The position numbers were made by a program, and so were the translations under genes. The notes below the pieces were generated by a model, which saw nothing but the letters and a program-made list of their open reading frames with translations, was not told where the DNA came from and searched no databases. Positions 49,626 through 58,143 of a stretch of DNA of 64,000 nucleotides are shown here, in pieces (positions within the stretch are counted from its first letter, which is position 1; each line of letters opens with the position of its first letter). The DNA is from an uncultured Bacteroidales bacterium (GTDB taxonomy: Bacteria > Bacteroidota > Bacteroidia > Bacteroidales > F082): the NCBI GenBank assembly GCA_900318465.1, contig ONKQ01000005.1, positions 1 through 64,000 of the forward strand. Direction: 5' to 3'.

Positions 49626-50582
49626 TTATTTCCCGAACATATCCTTGATGCCGCCAAGCGAGCCGAGCAGGTTGGAGGCCTCGTAAGGAAGATAGACGGT
49701 CTTATTCTGCTGACCGCCAGCCACTTCCTTCAGGGTCTCGATATACTTCACGGCGAGCAGGTAGTTGACCGGGTCGGCACCACGGTCGGCGACGGCTTCG
49801 GCGATGTTGCGGATGGCAGCGGCCTCGGCCTCAGCTTGCAGCACCTTGGCGCGGGCTTCACCTTCAGCCTTCAGGATGTTGGCCTGCTTCTCAGCCTCGG
49901 CAGCATTGATTTCGGCCTGCTTCTCACCCTCAGAGTTAAGGATTTGCGACTGCTTCTCACCCTCGGCCTTCAAGATTTCGGCACGACGGTTACGCTCGGC
50001 CTGCATCTGTAGCTCCATGGTGCGGCGAATGCTTTCGGGAGGCGTAATATCCTGCAACTCAACGCGGTTGACCTTCACACCCCATTTGTTGGTGGCATCG
50101 TCAAGCACGTTGCGCAGCTTCGAGTTGATGGTGTCGCGCGAGGTCAAAGTCTCGTCAAGTTCCATCTCACCCACCACGTTACGCAAGGTGGTTTGGGTCA
50201 GCTTCTCGATGGCGACGGGCAGGTTTTGAATCTCGTAGACGGCCTTCATCGGGTCGACGATTTGGAAATACAGCAAGGCGTTAATCTCGGTCATCACATT
50301 ATCTTTTGTGATAACACTCTGTTTGTCAAAGTCGTACACCTGCTCACGCATGTCGATTCGCGAGGTACGGCTGATGCTGCCGTTTTGTCGGCGCACTATG
50401 GTTTCCTTGGCCTGCTCGACGATGGGCAGGATGACGTTGATGCCCGCATTGAGGGTGCGGTTGTACTTGCCGAGACGCTCGACAATCATGGTTTCCGACT
50501 GGGAAACAATCTTGATACCGCGAAGGATGTAAATCACGACGAGGGCTACCAAGACGATGAGAACGATGTTGATTGGAGTCAT
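49626..50582 (-). CDS. SPFH/band 7 domain protein (QmcA/stomatin-like)
   Basis: 318 residues. One N-terminal helix (4-22), an SPFH domain (about 23-190; SETMIVERLGKYNRTLNAGINVILP) and a long Ala/Glu-rich coiled coil (about 195-265; AEKQANILKAEGEARAKVLQAEAE). Such proteins form large ring or dome assemblies on membranes and often pair with NfeD proteins, as here 56 bases downstream of the NfeD gene. A role in membrane organisation and in controlling proteases is known for relatives. Confidence 0.93.
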   Translation of the reverse strand: MTPINIVLIVLVALVVIYILRGIKIVSQSETMIVERLGKYNRTLNAGINVILPIVEQAKETIVRRQNGSISRTSRIDMREQVYDFDKQSVITKDNVMTEINALLYFQIVDPMKAVYEIQNLPVAIEKLTQTTLRNVVGEMELDETLTSRDTINSKLRNVLDDATNKWGVKVNRVELQDITPPESIRRTMELQMQAERNRRAEILKAEGEKQSQILNSEGEKQAEINAAEAEKQANILKAEGEARAKVLQAEAEAAAIRNIAEAVADRGADPVNYLLAVKYIETLKEVAGGQQNKTVYLPYEASNLLGSLGGIKDMFGK

Positions 50583-50638
50583 GATTATTTGTTTAATTGA
50601 TTGGTGATTAAATGTTTACTTTCTACTTAAAATTCAAG

Positions 50639-51073
50639 TTACAGGCTCCTCACGGTCAAAATGATACTGTCGATTTTAAGGATTTCGACAGAGGTGCCTT
50701 TCTCGATGACCGAGCCATCCTGGGAGACCGCCCTCCAATCATCACCATCGATGGCGACGCGACCTGTATGTTGGATAGCATCGATGCGTTCCGAAACAAT
50801 GCCTTTCCGACCCACGAGGGCGTCGGCATTGGTTTTCACTTCTTTCGAGCGCTTCTCCAAAAAACGAATCACAATGGGACGCAGGAAGATGAACGTCAGC
50901 ATCGAGACGACGGCAAAGGCGATAATTTGCCAAGTGACACCGCCTCCCAAGGCGGCAACGAGGGCACCGAAGCCCGCCCCGACAGCAAAACAGATGGAGC
51001 CGAAAGAGGCAGTGCAGATTTCAATGATGACCAAGATGATTGCGGCAATGAGCCAATACTGATAGATTTCCAT
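50639..51073 (-). CDS. NfeD family protein
   Basis: 144 residues. Three to four N-terminal hydrophobic helices (5-75) and a C-terminal OB-fold (about 86-144; LVGRKGIVSERIDAIQHTGRVAIDGDDWRAVS). This is the short NfeD type without a protease domain, usual next to SPFH genes. First gene of the pair. Confidence 0.92.
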   Translation of the reverse strand: MEIYQYWLIAAIILVIIEICTASFGSICFAVGAGFGALVAALGGGVTWQIIAFAVVSMLTFIFLRPIVIRFLEKRSKEVKTNADALVGRKGIVSERIDAIQHTGRVAIDGDDWRAVSQDGSVIEKGTSVEILKIDSIILTVRSL

Positions 51074-51104
51074 AGCGATGATTTTTTCAATATGATTTCG
51101 GATG

Positions 51105-51135
51105 CAAAATTAGGAAACAATCGGGAATTATCAAG
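51105..51135 (-). promoter_or_regulatory. Promoter of the NfeD/SPFH operon
   Basis: On the minus strand CTTG (51132-51135), 19 bases, TAATTTTG (51105-51112), 31 bases before the NfeD start. Confidence 0.65.
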
Positions 51136-51186
51136 AGGAAAAATCAGGTTATTAGGTTGCAACCGTTTGAAAAAAGGTTTAGGTTA

Positions 51187-51411
51187 TTACAATCCAAGCA
51201 ATTCCAACAAAGCCTCCCATTCCTTCTCATTCAACTGTTCTTTCATCCATTCGCCAAAATCTTTTTCCATGTTGGCTGCTTGATAGCAAATGGTAAGACC
51301 TTGGAAAGAATTTATTGTATTTGGATGGTTCTTGATTGTGACACGGCTAATCGATTTTTGCCGCCAAACTCGGAGTAACTTTTTTTGAGACTTCTTTAAA
51401 GCAGTACCAAC
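51187..51411 (-). pseudogene. Possible 3' remnant of a truncated gene
   Basis: On the minus strand an open frame of 74 codons lacks a good start. It ends with MEKDFGEWMKEQLNEKEWEALLELLGL (frame segments ANMEKDFGEWMKEQL and NEKEWEALLELLGL, 51187-51270), a protein-like helical tail. No family recognised. The rest of the 414-base gap between the NfeD and STAND genes shows nothing else. Confidence 0.25.
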
Positions 51412-51487
51412 CTATGCAATTGTTTCCATTACTAACAATTAGAGATGTATTAAGGAACAATTCTATTCAATATTGCAAACAGGACGA

Positions 51488-54400
51488 TTAGTCTCTTATG
51501 ACGATTGGGGGATTACCCTCCAAAACTGCTATAAAGTGATCAATATTATTGGTTTCCCCTGAAAAATTGGCACCAATTTTACATAATTTCCGTCCATCTG
51601 AACGAAACGGTAAAAGGTATTCTTTCGTGTCAATTTGTTTCAGAGCCTCTTCTGCAGTCTTATTAAACTTGAATTCAAAGACATATATGAATTTTTCGGT
51701 TTTTACCACCATATCAATGCGCCCATACGAAGTGTGGTATTCGGCTTCCGTGTGATAACTCGTCAGACGACAGATGGTAAACATCACATTTTGGTAATGG
51801 TTTTCCAAATCACGTATCAACTCGTATGGCGTATTAGCGAAGAAACTCTTCATCCTTTCTAGGAAATCCTTGATGTCTCCTTCGTGGAGGTCTTTCAAGA
51901 TACTATCAAGGAAGGTCGTTGAACCCACATCTGTTTTTCCCGTGTAACGCGGAAGCAGGAAGCTAAGGAATCCGCGTTCCACATCACGATTAGGAAACCC
52001 AAGATTGTAGTTTTCTCGATTTTTGTTATACTCTTTAATTGTCAGATAACCAGTTTGGTAAAACAGAGCAATGGGCTCTTCAATTAAACTCTCCTTGGCA
52101 GAAAGATCGTTTGCCTTAATGTTTCCTTCAGAAAACTGTTGCAGGTCATAATCTCCTTTTTGTAATAACTTTATAAGGAAAGACGGCGTTCCTGTTGAGA
52201 ACCAGTAATTACGGAATCTCTTTTCTGATAGTGCATTGAGCACACTAAATGGATTGTATATGTCTAAAGATATGTCTTCCGAGAAATGATAGCCACCGTA
52301 CATTTGACGCATCTTTTTCATGAGGGTCTCTTCATCAACATTTTCTTGTTTGACAAAACTATCAAGATGCACGCTAAAGGTTTGGTATATCTCATCGGCA
52401 GTAATGCCACAGATATTGGCAAACTTTTTGTTTAAGGATATGTCAATTAAGTTATTTAGGTCGCTGAAAAGACAAATCTGGGAAAACTTTGAGACCCCAG
52501 TGAGCATAGCAAAACGAATGAATCCGTCGCAAGTCTTCAAGTTACTGAAGAACGACTTCAAGATATTGCGATAGTCTTGCTGTAAAGGCTCATCATCTAT
52601 AGCTTGTAAAAGCGGTTTGTCATATTCATCTACTAGGATAACCACATTACGTTTCTCTTGTTGTGCAACTTTTTGTATAATGTTTTTGAATCGCTGGGCA
52701 ACATCTGTCAAATTCGAGGTGATGCCATATTTTTCTTCCCATTCGTTGAGGTTGAAATTTAGCGTTTCCAAAAGTCCTTCTTTAGAAGTGTACATACCAA
52801 CATTCAAGTCCAAGTATAGGACAGGAAAAGAATCCCATGTTTTCTCCAAATTTGTGATAGCTAAATCTTCAAATAATTCTTTCTTACCTTCGAAATAAGC
52901 CTTCAAGGTTGATATTAGTAGGCTTTTCCCAAATCTTCGCGGCCGGGAGAGAAAAAAAAATTTTCCGTAATCGACAAGGTCAAAAACAAGTTCGGTCTTG
53001 TCAACGTATGCGTATTTTTCTATACGAAGGTTTTCAAAATTCTGTAGCCCGATAGGCAGTTTCTGCATTTTGCCATGCCTAATACTTGTCGTAAGTGCGA
53101 TTTGTTTTGACACACTTATTGTATAAGGATGGTTTTGGCCATACACTTTCCCGTATATCAAATAAGCCTTGTTAAAATACTCTAATGCATTATCATATTC
53201 ACTTTGCTTTTCATAAACCAAGCCTATATTGTATTGAGAGTCGGCAGTAATGGTATGATTGATGCCAAATACTTTCTCTTCTATCTCCAAAGCCTTTTGA
53301 TAGAATTTCAAGGCATTGTCATAGTCGCCTTTGTTTCTATACACAAAAGCGATATTACTGTAGGTCAAAGCTGTGTCGGGATAGTCCTTGCCCAACTTGG
53401 ACTCTATTATTTCCAAGGCTTTCTCGTAATACTCAAAAGCATTGTCGTAGTCGCCCTTGGCATAGTACGCCCCAGCGATGTTGTTGTAGGTCGTGGCAGT
53501 TGAGAGATGATCCTTGCCCAACTTGGACTCTCTTATTATCAAGGTCTTCCCATAATACTCCAAAGCCTTGTCATAGTCGCCCTTGTTATCATACACCCCA
53601 GCAATGTTGTTGTAGGTCGTGGCCGTTGACGGATGATCCTCGCCCAACTTGGACTTCTGTATTTCCAATGCCTTCTCGTAATACACCAGAGCCTTGTCGT
53701 AGTCGCCTTTGGCATCATACACCATTGCAATGTTGTTATAGGTCGTAGCAGTCGAAGGATGATCCTTGCCCAATTTGGACTCCCCTATTTCCAATGCCTT
53801 CCCGTAATACTCCAAAGTCTTGTCATAGTCGTCCTTGGCACTATACACCGCCGCGATGTTGTTGTAGGTCGTGGCTGTTGAGGGATGATCCTTGCCCAAC
53901 CTGGACACTACGATTTCCAATGCCTTCCCGTAATACTCCAAAGCTTTGTCGTAGTCGCCCTTGTCTCTATAAGCCTCCGCAATGTTGTTGTAGGTCGTAG
54001 CAGTTGAGGGATGGTCTTTGACCAACTTGGATTCTTTTATTTCCAGTGCCTTCTCAAAATACTCCAAAGCCTTGTCATAGTCGCTCAAATAATAATACCC
54101 AGAACCCAACTGATGATAAACAAATGACATCATTACCGTTTCTTTTTGCTCCACTGCACTTATTGCAGATTCCGCAACATCTATCCTTCGCTGCAAAGAT
54201 TTATAGCCATCACCAATATCGAATAAAGCCCCAGAAAAATACTCCAAAATCTTATCTGTGGTTCCTTCGGGCGCAATGGCTTTCTTGTGACCTTGCGCGT
54301 CATCAGCGAAATCGAAACGGACAATCATCCTTACCAAAGGATGCATCGAAAAGGTTTGCTTGCCTTCATCATACGACAGCCAACCGTCTTGTATCAATTC

Positions 54401-55690
54401 ATCCAAATCTTCATTCGCAAAGCCAAACCATTGCCTTATTTCCTCTGGGGAACACTCGCAATTCGCAGGCAGCACGGCAAAACTGTTCAGCACTTTCTTG
54501 TCGGCATCCGAGCGTTTCTGAATATCGAACAAGTATCTCAAATGTTCTTCAATGGTTGCATTGCCTTCATGGTGTTCCGTGCACATCTTTCGCGAAACGG
54601 CGTCAAAGCCGCTTTTAATCTTTTCATAATACGATTCAAGATTCTTCCGTCTCGCACCTTTCGCTAACAATTCAATGGTTAAAGTATGACAGTTGGCCAA
54701 TTCCATAATTTTGTCAACCAATTCAGTGTCGGGTTCGCTTCCATAATAACAGTTGAACACCGCTATGCAATCGTCCTTACCCAATGCTTTCAGTTCATAT
54801 CGGAAATAGGGGTGCAATTCCTCCTTCAATCTGGAAGTCAGCAATATGGTCGTGTTTTCCCATCCCGTCAAGTTTCGTAATTCCTTGTCGCTTAACGGGT
54901 TTTGGTCTGCGTCATCGTCCACATTGTCAACGATGAACAGTTTCGTTTTCCCATCATTGTGCAAATCATTCATCATTGCTTCCCAAGGGTCGTTCCTATC
55001 CCGATAATCCTCCATACGATACAAGAAACTTTGTCTCAAACTTCCTTTATAGCCAATCCAAGCCACTTCTTCAAACCGGTCTCTGTAATTATGGAACAAG
55101 AGTTGGGCCAATTTAGTCTTGCCAATGCCCCACAAGCCTGTAAGCATAACGTGCTTCTTTTCGGAAAGCATCTTCCATAGTTCATCCAAGTCTTTTTCAC
55201 GACCAATGATGTTGCCAACGTCATTCAACGCGGGAACGGAAGTCAAATAACGGATATTCTCATCAATGCTTCGTTTTAATTCTTTAATCTTGTCGTCTAA
55301 TCTTCCAATCTCATTCTCGTTTCTTTCATTTAATTTCTCGATTCTATAATTCAACAGCAAGTTTTGCAAATATGCCCAAGTGTTGGCATCCTTCTCCAGT
55401 TCTGTTTTGAATTGATCTAATAGGTCTCTGTTAAACCATTTTGTCGAAGGAATTGTAGCATCAGGATAATCTATCATCCATATCAAAGCATCAATAACAT
55501 CGCCTATTTGTCTTTTTACATCATTTTTATAAAACTCATTATCATATCCTAATTTATCCAGTGCTTTACCCAAAGCCTGTGCTACTTTCTCTTCAAGAGA
55601 CTTATTCGGAAGAAGGTTCTGTAAAGCATTTGATGCTGCTTCTTTTACAAGAAACTTCACAATTCCGATTCCAATAGTAATACCTTCCAT
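51488..55690 (-). CDS. STAND (NB-ARC-like) NTPase with TPRs fused to AAA-ATPase and PD-(D/E)XK nuclease
   Basis: 1400 residues. 1-150: helical and coiled-coil region. 155-460: NB-ARC-like NTPase, Walker A GLWGIGKT (185-192), Walker B KLFIVDNVDD (250-259), sensor ILLTSR (282-287) and winged-helix MHPLVR (449-454). About 520-860: eight 42-residue tetratricopeptide repeats, several nearly identical (DHPSTATTYNNIA). From M875 on (MQKLPIGLQNFENLR) a complete AAA-ATPase_like protein follows: Walker A RPRRFGKS (916-923), Walker B VVILVDEYDKP (1016-1026) and a PD-(D/E)XK nuclease with D1326, E1339 and K1341 (GRIDMVV, YVFEFKF). The second module normally occurs as a separate protein. STAND NTPases with nuclease effectors are known anti-phage sensors, so a defence role with TPR sensing and C-terminal nuclease is inferred. 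A consensus promoter precedes it. Confidence 0.9.
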   Translation of the reverse strand: MEGITIGIGIVKFLVKEAASNALQNLLPNKSLEEKVAQALGKALDKLGYDNEFYKNDVKRQIGDVIDALIWMIDYPDATIPSTKWFNRDLLDQFKTELEKDANTWAYLQNLLLNYRIEKLNERNENEIGRLDDKIKELKRSIDENIRYLTSVPALNDVGNIIGREKDLDELWKMLSEKKHVMLTGLWGIGKTKLAQLLFHNYRDRFEEVAWIGYKGSLRQSFLYRMEDYRDRNDPWEAMMNDLHNDGKTKLFIVDNVDDDADQNPLSDKELRNLTGWENTTILLTSRLKEELHPYFRYELKALGKDDCIAVFNCYYGSEPDTELVDKIMELANCHTLTIELLAKGARRKNLESYYEKIKSGFDAVSRKMCTEHHEGNATIEEHLRYLFDIQKRSDADKKVLNSFAVLPANCECSPEEIRQWFGFANEDLDELIQDGWLSYDEGKQTFSMHPLVRMIVRFDFADDAQGHKKAIAPEGTTDKILEYFSGALFDIGDGYKSLQRRIDVAESAISAVEQKETVMMSFVYHQLGSGYYYLSDYDKALEYFEKALEIKESKLVKDHPSTATTYNNIAEAYRDKGDYDKALEYYGKALEIVVSRLGKDHPSTATTYNNIAAVYSAKDDYDKTLEYYGKALEIGESKLGKDHPSTATTYNNIAMVYDAKGDYDKALVYYEKALEIQKSKLGEDHPSTATTYNNIAGVYDNKGDYDKALEYYGKTLIIRESKLGKDHLSTATTYNNIAGAYYAKGDYDNAFEYYEKALEIIESKLGKDYPDTALTYSNIAFVYRNKGDYDNALKFYQKALEIEEKVFGINHTITADSQYNIGLVYEKQSEYDNALEYFNKAYLIYGKVYGQNHPYTISVSKQIALTTSIRHGKMQKLPIGLQNFENLRIEKYAYVDKTELVFDLVDYGKFFFLSRPRRFGKSLLISTLKAYFEGKKELFEDLAITNLEKTWDSFPVLYLDLNVGMYTSKEGLLETLNFNLNEWEEKYGITSNLTDVAQRFKNIIQKVAQQEKRNVVILVDEYDKPLLQAIDDEPLQQDYRNILKSFFSNLKTCDGFIRFAMLTGVSKFSQICLFSDLNNLIDISLNKKFANICGITADEIYQTFSVHLDSFVKQENVDEETLMKKMRQMYGGYHFSEDISLDIYNPFSVLNALSEKRFRNYWFSTGTPSFLIKLLQKGDYDLQQFSEGNIKANDLSAKESLIEEPIALFYQTGYLTIKEYNKNRENYNLGFPNRDVERGFLSFLLPRYTGKTDVGSTTFLDSILKDLHEGDIKDFLERMKSFFANTPYELIRDLENHYQNVMFTICRLTSYHTEAEYHTSYGRIDMVVKTEKFIYVFEFKFNKTAEEALKQIDTKEYLLPFRSDGRKLCKIGANFSGETNNIDHFIAVLEGNPPIVIRD
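53111..54124 (-). repeat. 126-base coding tandem repeats (TPR array)
   Basis: The TPR-coding part of the STAND gene consists of about eight 126-base units; the middle five or six differ at few positions. This favours gain or loss of units by recombination, which would alter the sensing surface without breaking the frame. Confidence 0.85.
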
Positions 55691-55716
55691 TTCAATAAAT
55701 TTTAATTATTAATTTG

Positions 55717-55748
55717 CAAAAATACAAGAATCACTGTAGAAACACAAA
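55717..55748 (-). promoter_or_regulatory. Consensus promoter of the STAND-nuclease gene
   Basis: On the minus strand TTTG (55745-55748), 20 bases, TATTTTTG (55717-55724), 26 bases before the start codon. Full match to the Bacteroidota consensus; no operator-like dyad is seen. Confidence 0.75.
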
Positions 55749-55806
55749 AAATCCGCCAAAATTTGCAGCAATTCCGTCAAATCATGTTAAATAGGACAAA
55801 AGAAAA

Positions 55807-55831
55807 ACCCTAACCGTCAGTCAGTTAGGGT
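55807..55831 (-). terminator. Terminator of the tRNA-Leu operon
   Basis: Stem ACCCTAAC / GTTAGGGT with an 8-9 base loop; on the minus strand it is followed by TTTTTCTTTT, on the plus strand by ATCTTTTTT, so it may work both ways. Confidence 0.8.
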
Positions 55832-55843
55832 ATCTTTTTTCTT

Positions 55844-55928
55844 TGGTGCCCCGAACAGGAGTCGAACCTGCACACCTCTCGATATACGCACCTGAAACGT
55901 ACGCGTCTACCAATTCCGCCATCGGGGC
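55844..55928 (-). tRNA. tRNA-Leu (anticodon CAG)
   Basis: Acceptor arms GCCCCGA / TCGGGGC, D-arm GGCGGAATTGGTAGACGC, anticodon stem TACGT/GCGTA with loop TTCAGGT, a long class II variable arm and T-loop TTCGACT. Discriminator A is followed by an encoded CCA. Confidence 0.93.
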
Positions 55929-55938
55929 TTTGGTGATG

Positions 55939-56022
55939 TGCCCAGGACAAGAGTCGAACTTGCATGCCGTAATCGGCACCACCCCCTCAAAGTGGCGTGT
56001 CTACCAATTTCACCACCTGGGC
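55939..56022 (-). tRNA. tRNA-Leu (anticodon GAG)
   Basis: Acceptor arms GCCCAGG / CCTGGGC, anticodon stem CCACT/GGTGG with loop TTGAGGG, long variable arm (TGCCGATTACGGCA) and T-loop TTCGACT. Discriminator A; the next bases are CAT, so CCA is not encoded. Ten bases upstream of the CAG gene and presumably co-transcribed. Confidence 0.93.
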
Positions 56023-56035
56023 TTGAAATCGGCGG

Positions 56036-56065
56036 CAAAGATACAGCTTTTTTCTTTCATACAAG
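56036..56065 (-). promoter_or_regulatory. Promoter of the tRNA-Leu genes
   Basis: On the minus strand CTTG (56062-56065), 18 bases, TATCTTTG (56036-56043), about 14 bases before the first tRNA. Confidence 0.65.
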
Positions 56066-56116
56066 CATTTTCGGAATTTTTTTAGCCATTTTTTTTCATC
56101 GGATTGTTTAATTCAC

Positions 56117-56124
56117 TATTTTTG
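56117..56124 (+). promoter_or_regulatory. -7 element of the DUF4301 gene
   Basis: TATTTTTG matches TAnnTTTG, 22 bases before the chosen start at 56146. It lies inside the longer open frame and so decides the start. Confidence 0.6.
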
Positions 56125-56145
56125 AACCGCTTAAAACCTACAGCT

Positions 56146-57657
56146 ATGCTCAACGAAAAAGACCTTATTCAACTCTCGGAACGCAACGTGACCGAAAGTC
56201 AAGTCAACCAACAAGTTGCCCAGCTCAAAAGGGGCACGAAATACGTCCAACTCATGCGCCCGGCCACCATCGGCGACGGCATCATGCGCATTGATGAAAC
56301 CCAAGTCGATGCCCTGACGCAAGCCTTCGACAGCGACCGTGAGTTTTACCAGTTCACCAAGTTCGTCCCGGCTTCGGGCGCGGCCTCTCGCATGTTCAAA
56401 GACCTGTTCGCCTTCGCCGAAACTGGCGTGGAGACCAAGTTCACCGACATCTTCTTCGCTCATATCCAATGCTTTGCCTTCTTCGACGACCTCAACCAAG
56501 CCGTTGTGCGATTGTACGGCAGCGACATCGCAACGATGCTGCAACAAGGGCGCAAGGTGGACGTCGTGAAAGCCCTGCTCAACGACGAAGGCTTGGCATA
56601 CGGCAAACTGCCCAAGGCCCTGCTGAAGTTCCACCGCTACGATGGCTTCAACCGACTCGCATTGGAAGAGCACTTGGTGGAAGCCGCCCGCTATGCCACC
56701 GATGCCGACGGCCTTGCCAAGTTGCACTTCACCGTTTCGCCCGAACACGAAAAGCCTTTCAAAGATACCGTCAACACACTGAAAGCCAGCTATGAAAAGC
56801 AATACGGTGTAAGATACGACATCACGTATTCCTGCCAAAAGCCCTCCACCGACACCGTCGCCATCGATGCGGAAGGCAACCTGTTCCGCGAGGCCAACGG
56901 GAAAATCCTATTCCGCCCAGGCGGTCACGGCGCACTCATCGAAAATCTCAACGACCTCGGCGAAGAAATCGTCTTCATCAAGAACATCGACAACGTAGTG
57001 CCCGAAAGCAAGGCTGCAACCACCATTATATATAAAAAGGTGTTGGCCGGCCTGCTGCTCAAGCTCCAGCAGAAGACATTCGACTACCTCAACATGTTGG
57101 ACGAAGGCTTCCTCAACGACAAAGAGCTTAACACTATCATCAACTTCGCCAAAACCGAGCTGATGATCGACATCCCCGACTTTGTGATGCAATACAACGA
57201 CATCGAAAAGATTGATTATCTGTATGAAAAGCTCAACCGTCCGATGCGCGTTTGCGGCATGGTGAAAAACGAAGGCGAGCCTGGCGGCGGGCCTTTCTGG
57301 GTGAAGAACGACGACGACGAAGTGTCGCTGCAAATCATCGAGTCATCGCAAATCAACCACAAGGACGAGACGCAAGAGCGCTTCTTCCAAGCCTCCACGC
57401 ATTTCAACCCCGTCGACCTCGTGTGCGGCTGCTGGAACTACAAGGGCGAAGCCTTCAACCTGAAGGACTACGTCGACCCGAACACGGGCTTTGTTTCCAA
57501 CAAGTCGAAAGACGGACGCGAGCTGCGTGCCTTGGAGTTGCCCGGACTTTGGAACGGCGCCATGGCCAACTGGATCACGGTGTTTGTTGAGGTTCCCATC
57601 GAGACCTTCAACCCCGTGAAGACCGTCAACGACCTGCTGAAACCCATGCACGCCTAA
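56146..57657 (+). CDS. DUF4301 family protein
   Basis: 503 residues from the ATG at 56146; the frame is open to 56104 but that part contains the promoter. N-terminal KFVPASGAASRMFKDL resembles the nucleotide-binding loop of sugar-nucleotide transferases, and LFRPGGHGALIENLNDL the next conserved block. Other family words are VCGMVKNEGEPGGGPFWV and SSQINHKDETQERFF. DUF4301 proteins are found in Bacteroidota and are probably nucleotidyltransferase-like; substrate unknown. Single gene with its own terminator. Confidence 0.87.
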   Translation: MLNEKDLIQLSERNVTESQVNQQVAQLKRGTKYVQLMRPATIGDGIMRIDETQVDALTQAFDSDREFYQFTKFVPASGAASRMFKDLFAFAETGVETKFTDIFFAHIQCFAFFDDLNQAVVRLYGSDIATMLQQGRKVDVVKALLNDEGLAYGKLPKALLKFHRYDGFNRLALEEHLVEAARYATDADGLAKLHFTVSPEHEKPFKDTVNTLKASYEKQYGVRYDITYSCQKPSTDTVAIDAEGNLFREANGKILFRPGGHGALIENLNDLGEEIVFIKNIDNVVPESKAATTIIYKKVLAGLLLKLQQKTFDYLNMLDEGFLNDKELNTIINFAKTELMIDIPDFVMQYNDIEKIDYLYEKLNRPMRVCGMVKNEGEPGGGPFWVKNDDDEVSLQIIESSQINHKDETQERFFQASTHFNPVDLVCGCWNYKGEAFNLKDYVDPNTGFVSNKSKDGRELRALELPGLWNGAMANWITVFVEVPIETFNPVKTVNDLLKPMHA

Positions 57658-57663
57658 AACAAG

Positions 57664-57698
57664 AAAATCCCAGCAGAAGAAAAACTCACTGGGATTTT
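57664..57698 (+). terminator. Terminator after the DUF4301 gene
   Basis: Stem AAAATCCCAG / CTGGGATTTT with a 15-base loop, seven bases after the stop codon. Confidence 0.7.
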
Positions 57699-57853
57699 CA
57701 AGAACCAAAAACCAAAATTTATGAAACCTTATCCCGACTGCTTTTCAACAGGCGGGATTATGATAAGAACCGCTGCAAAAGTACGTCAATTTTTCATATA
57801 CGCAACAATTTTGGACTATTATTCCACTTTTTTTTCATTTTTTTCATTTCAAA

Positions 57854-57885
57854 CTTGACAAAAAAGGAATTTCAGCCTATATTTG
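57854..57885 (+). promoter_or_regulatory. Promoter of a small gene
   Basis: CTTG (57854-57857), 20 bases, TATATTTG (57878-57885), 31 bases before the start codon at 57916. Confidence 0.65.
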
Positions 57886-57915
57886 CAGTCCAAATCAATA
57901 CAAAATACCCACACT

Positions 57916-58143
57916 ATGGAAAAAATTGTTGAACTCATTATGAAGAACGATGGCCTTGACGAGACCGAGGCCAAACTGAAAGCTAACCTCCTGTACATCA
58001 AGTTGAACCAAGCCGAAATCAAGGACTACCACGACGAGTTCATCGAATGGTTAATGACGGAGAAAAAGCTCAACTACAAGGCTATTTTGCAGACCAGCGA
58101 CCACCAGCTGCACGACATGTACATCTCTGAGTTCAAGCGTTAA
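57916..58143 (+). CDS. Small conserved-looking protein
   Basis: 75 residues, mostly helical and charged (MEKIVELIMKNDGLDETEAKLKANLLY, YHDEFIEWLMTEKKLNYKAI). The ATG at 57916 is preferred over an upstream in-frame codon because the promoter lies between them. No family recognised. Its stop overlaps the stop of the convergent EcsC-family gene by four bases. Confidence 0.7.
   Translation: MEKIVELIMKNDGLDETEAKLKANLLYIKLNQAEIKDYHDEFIEWLMTEKKLNYKAILQTSDHQLHDMYISEFKR

Noticed and set aside
53111-54124. CRISPR or satellite DNA
   Set aside because: The 126-base period is in frame and encodes TPR units with full helix pattern.
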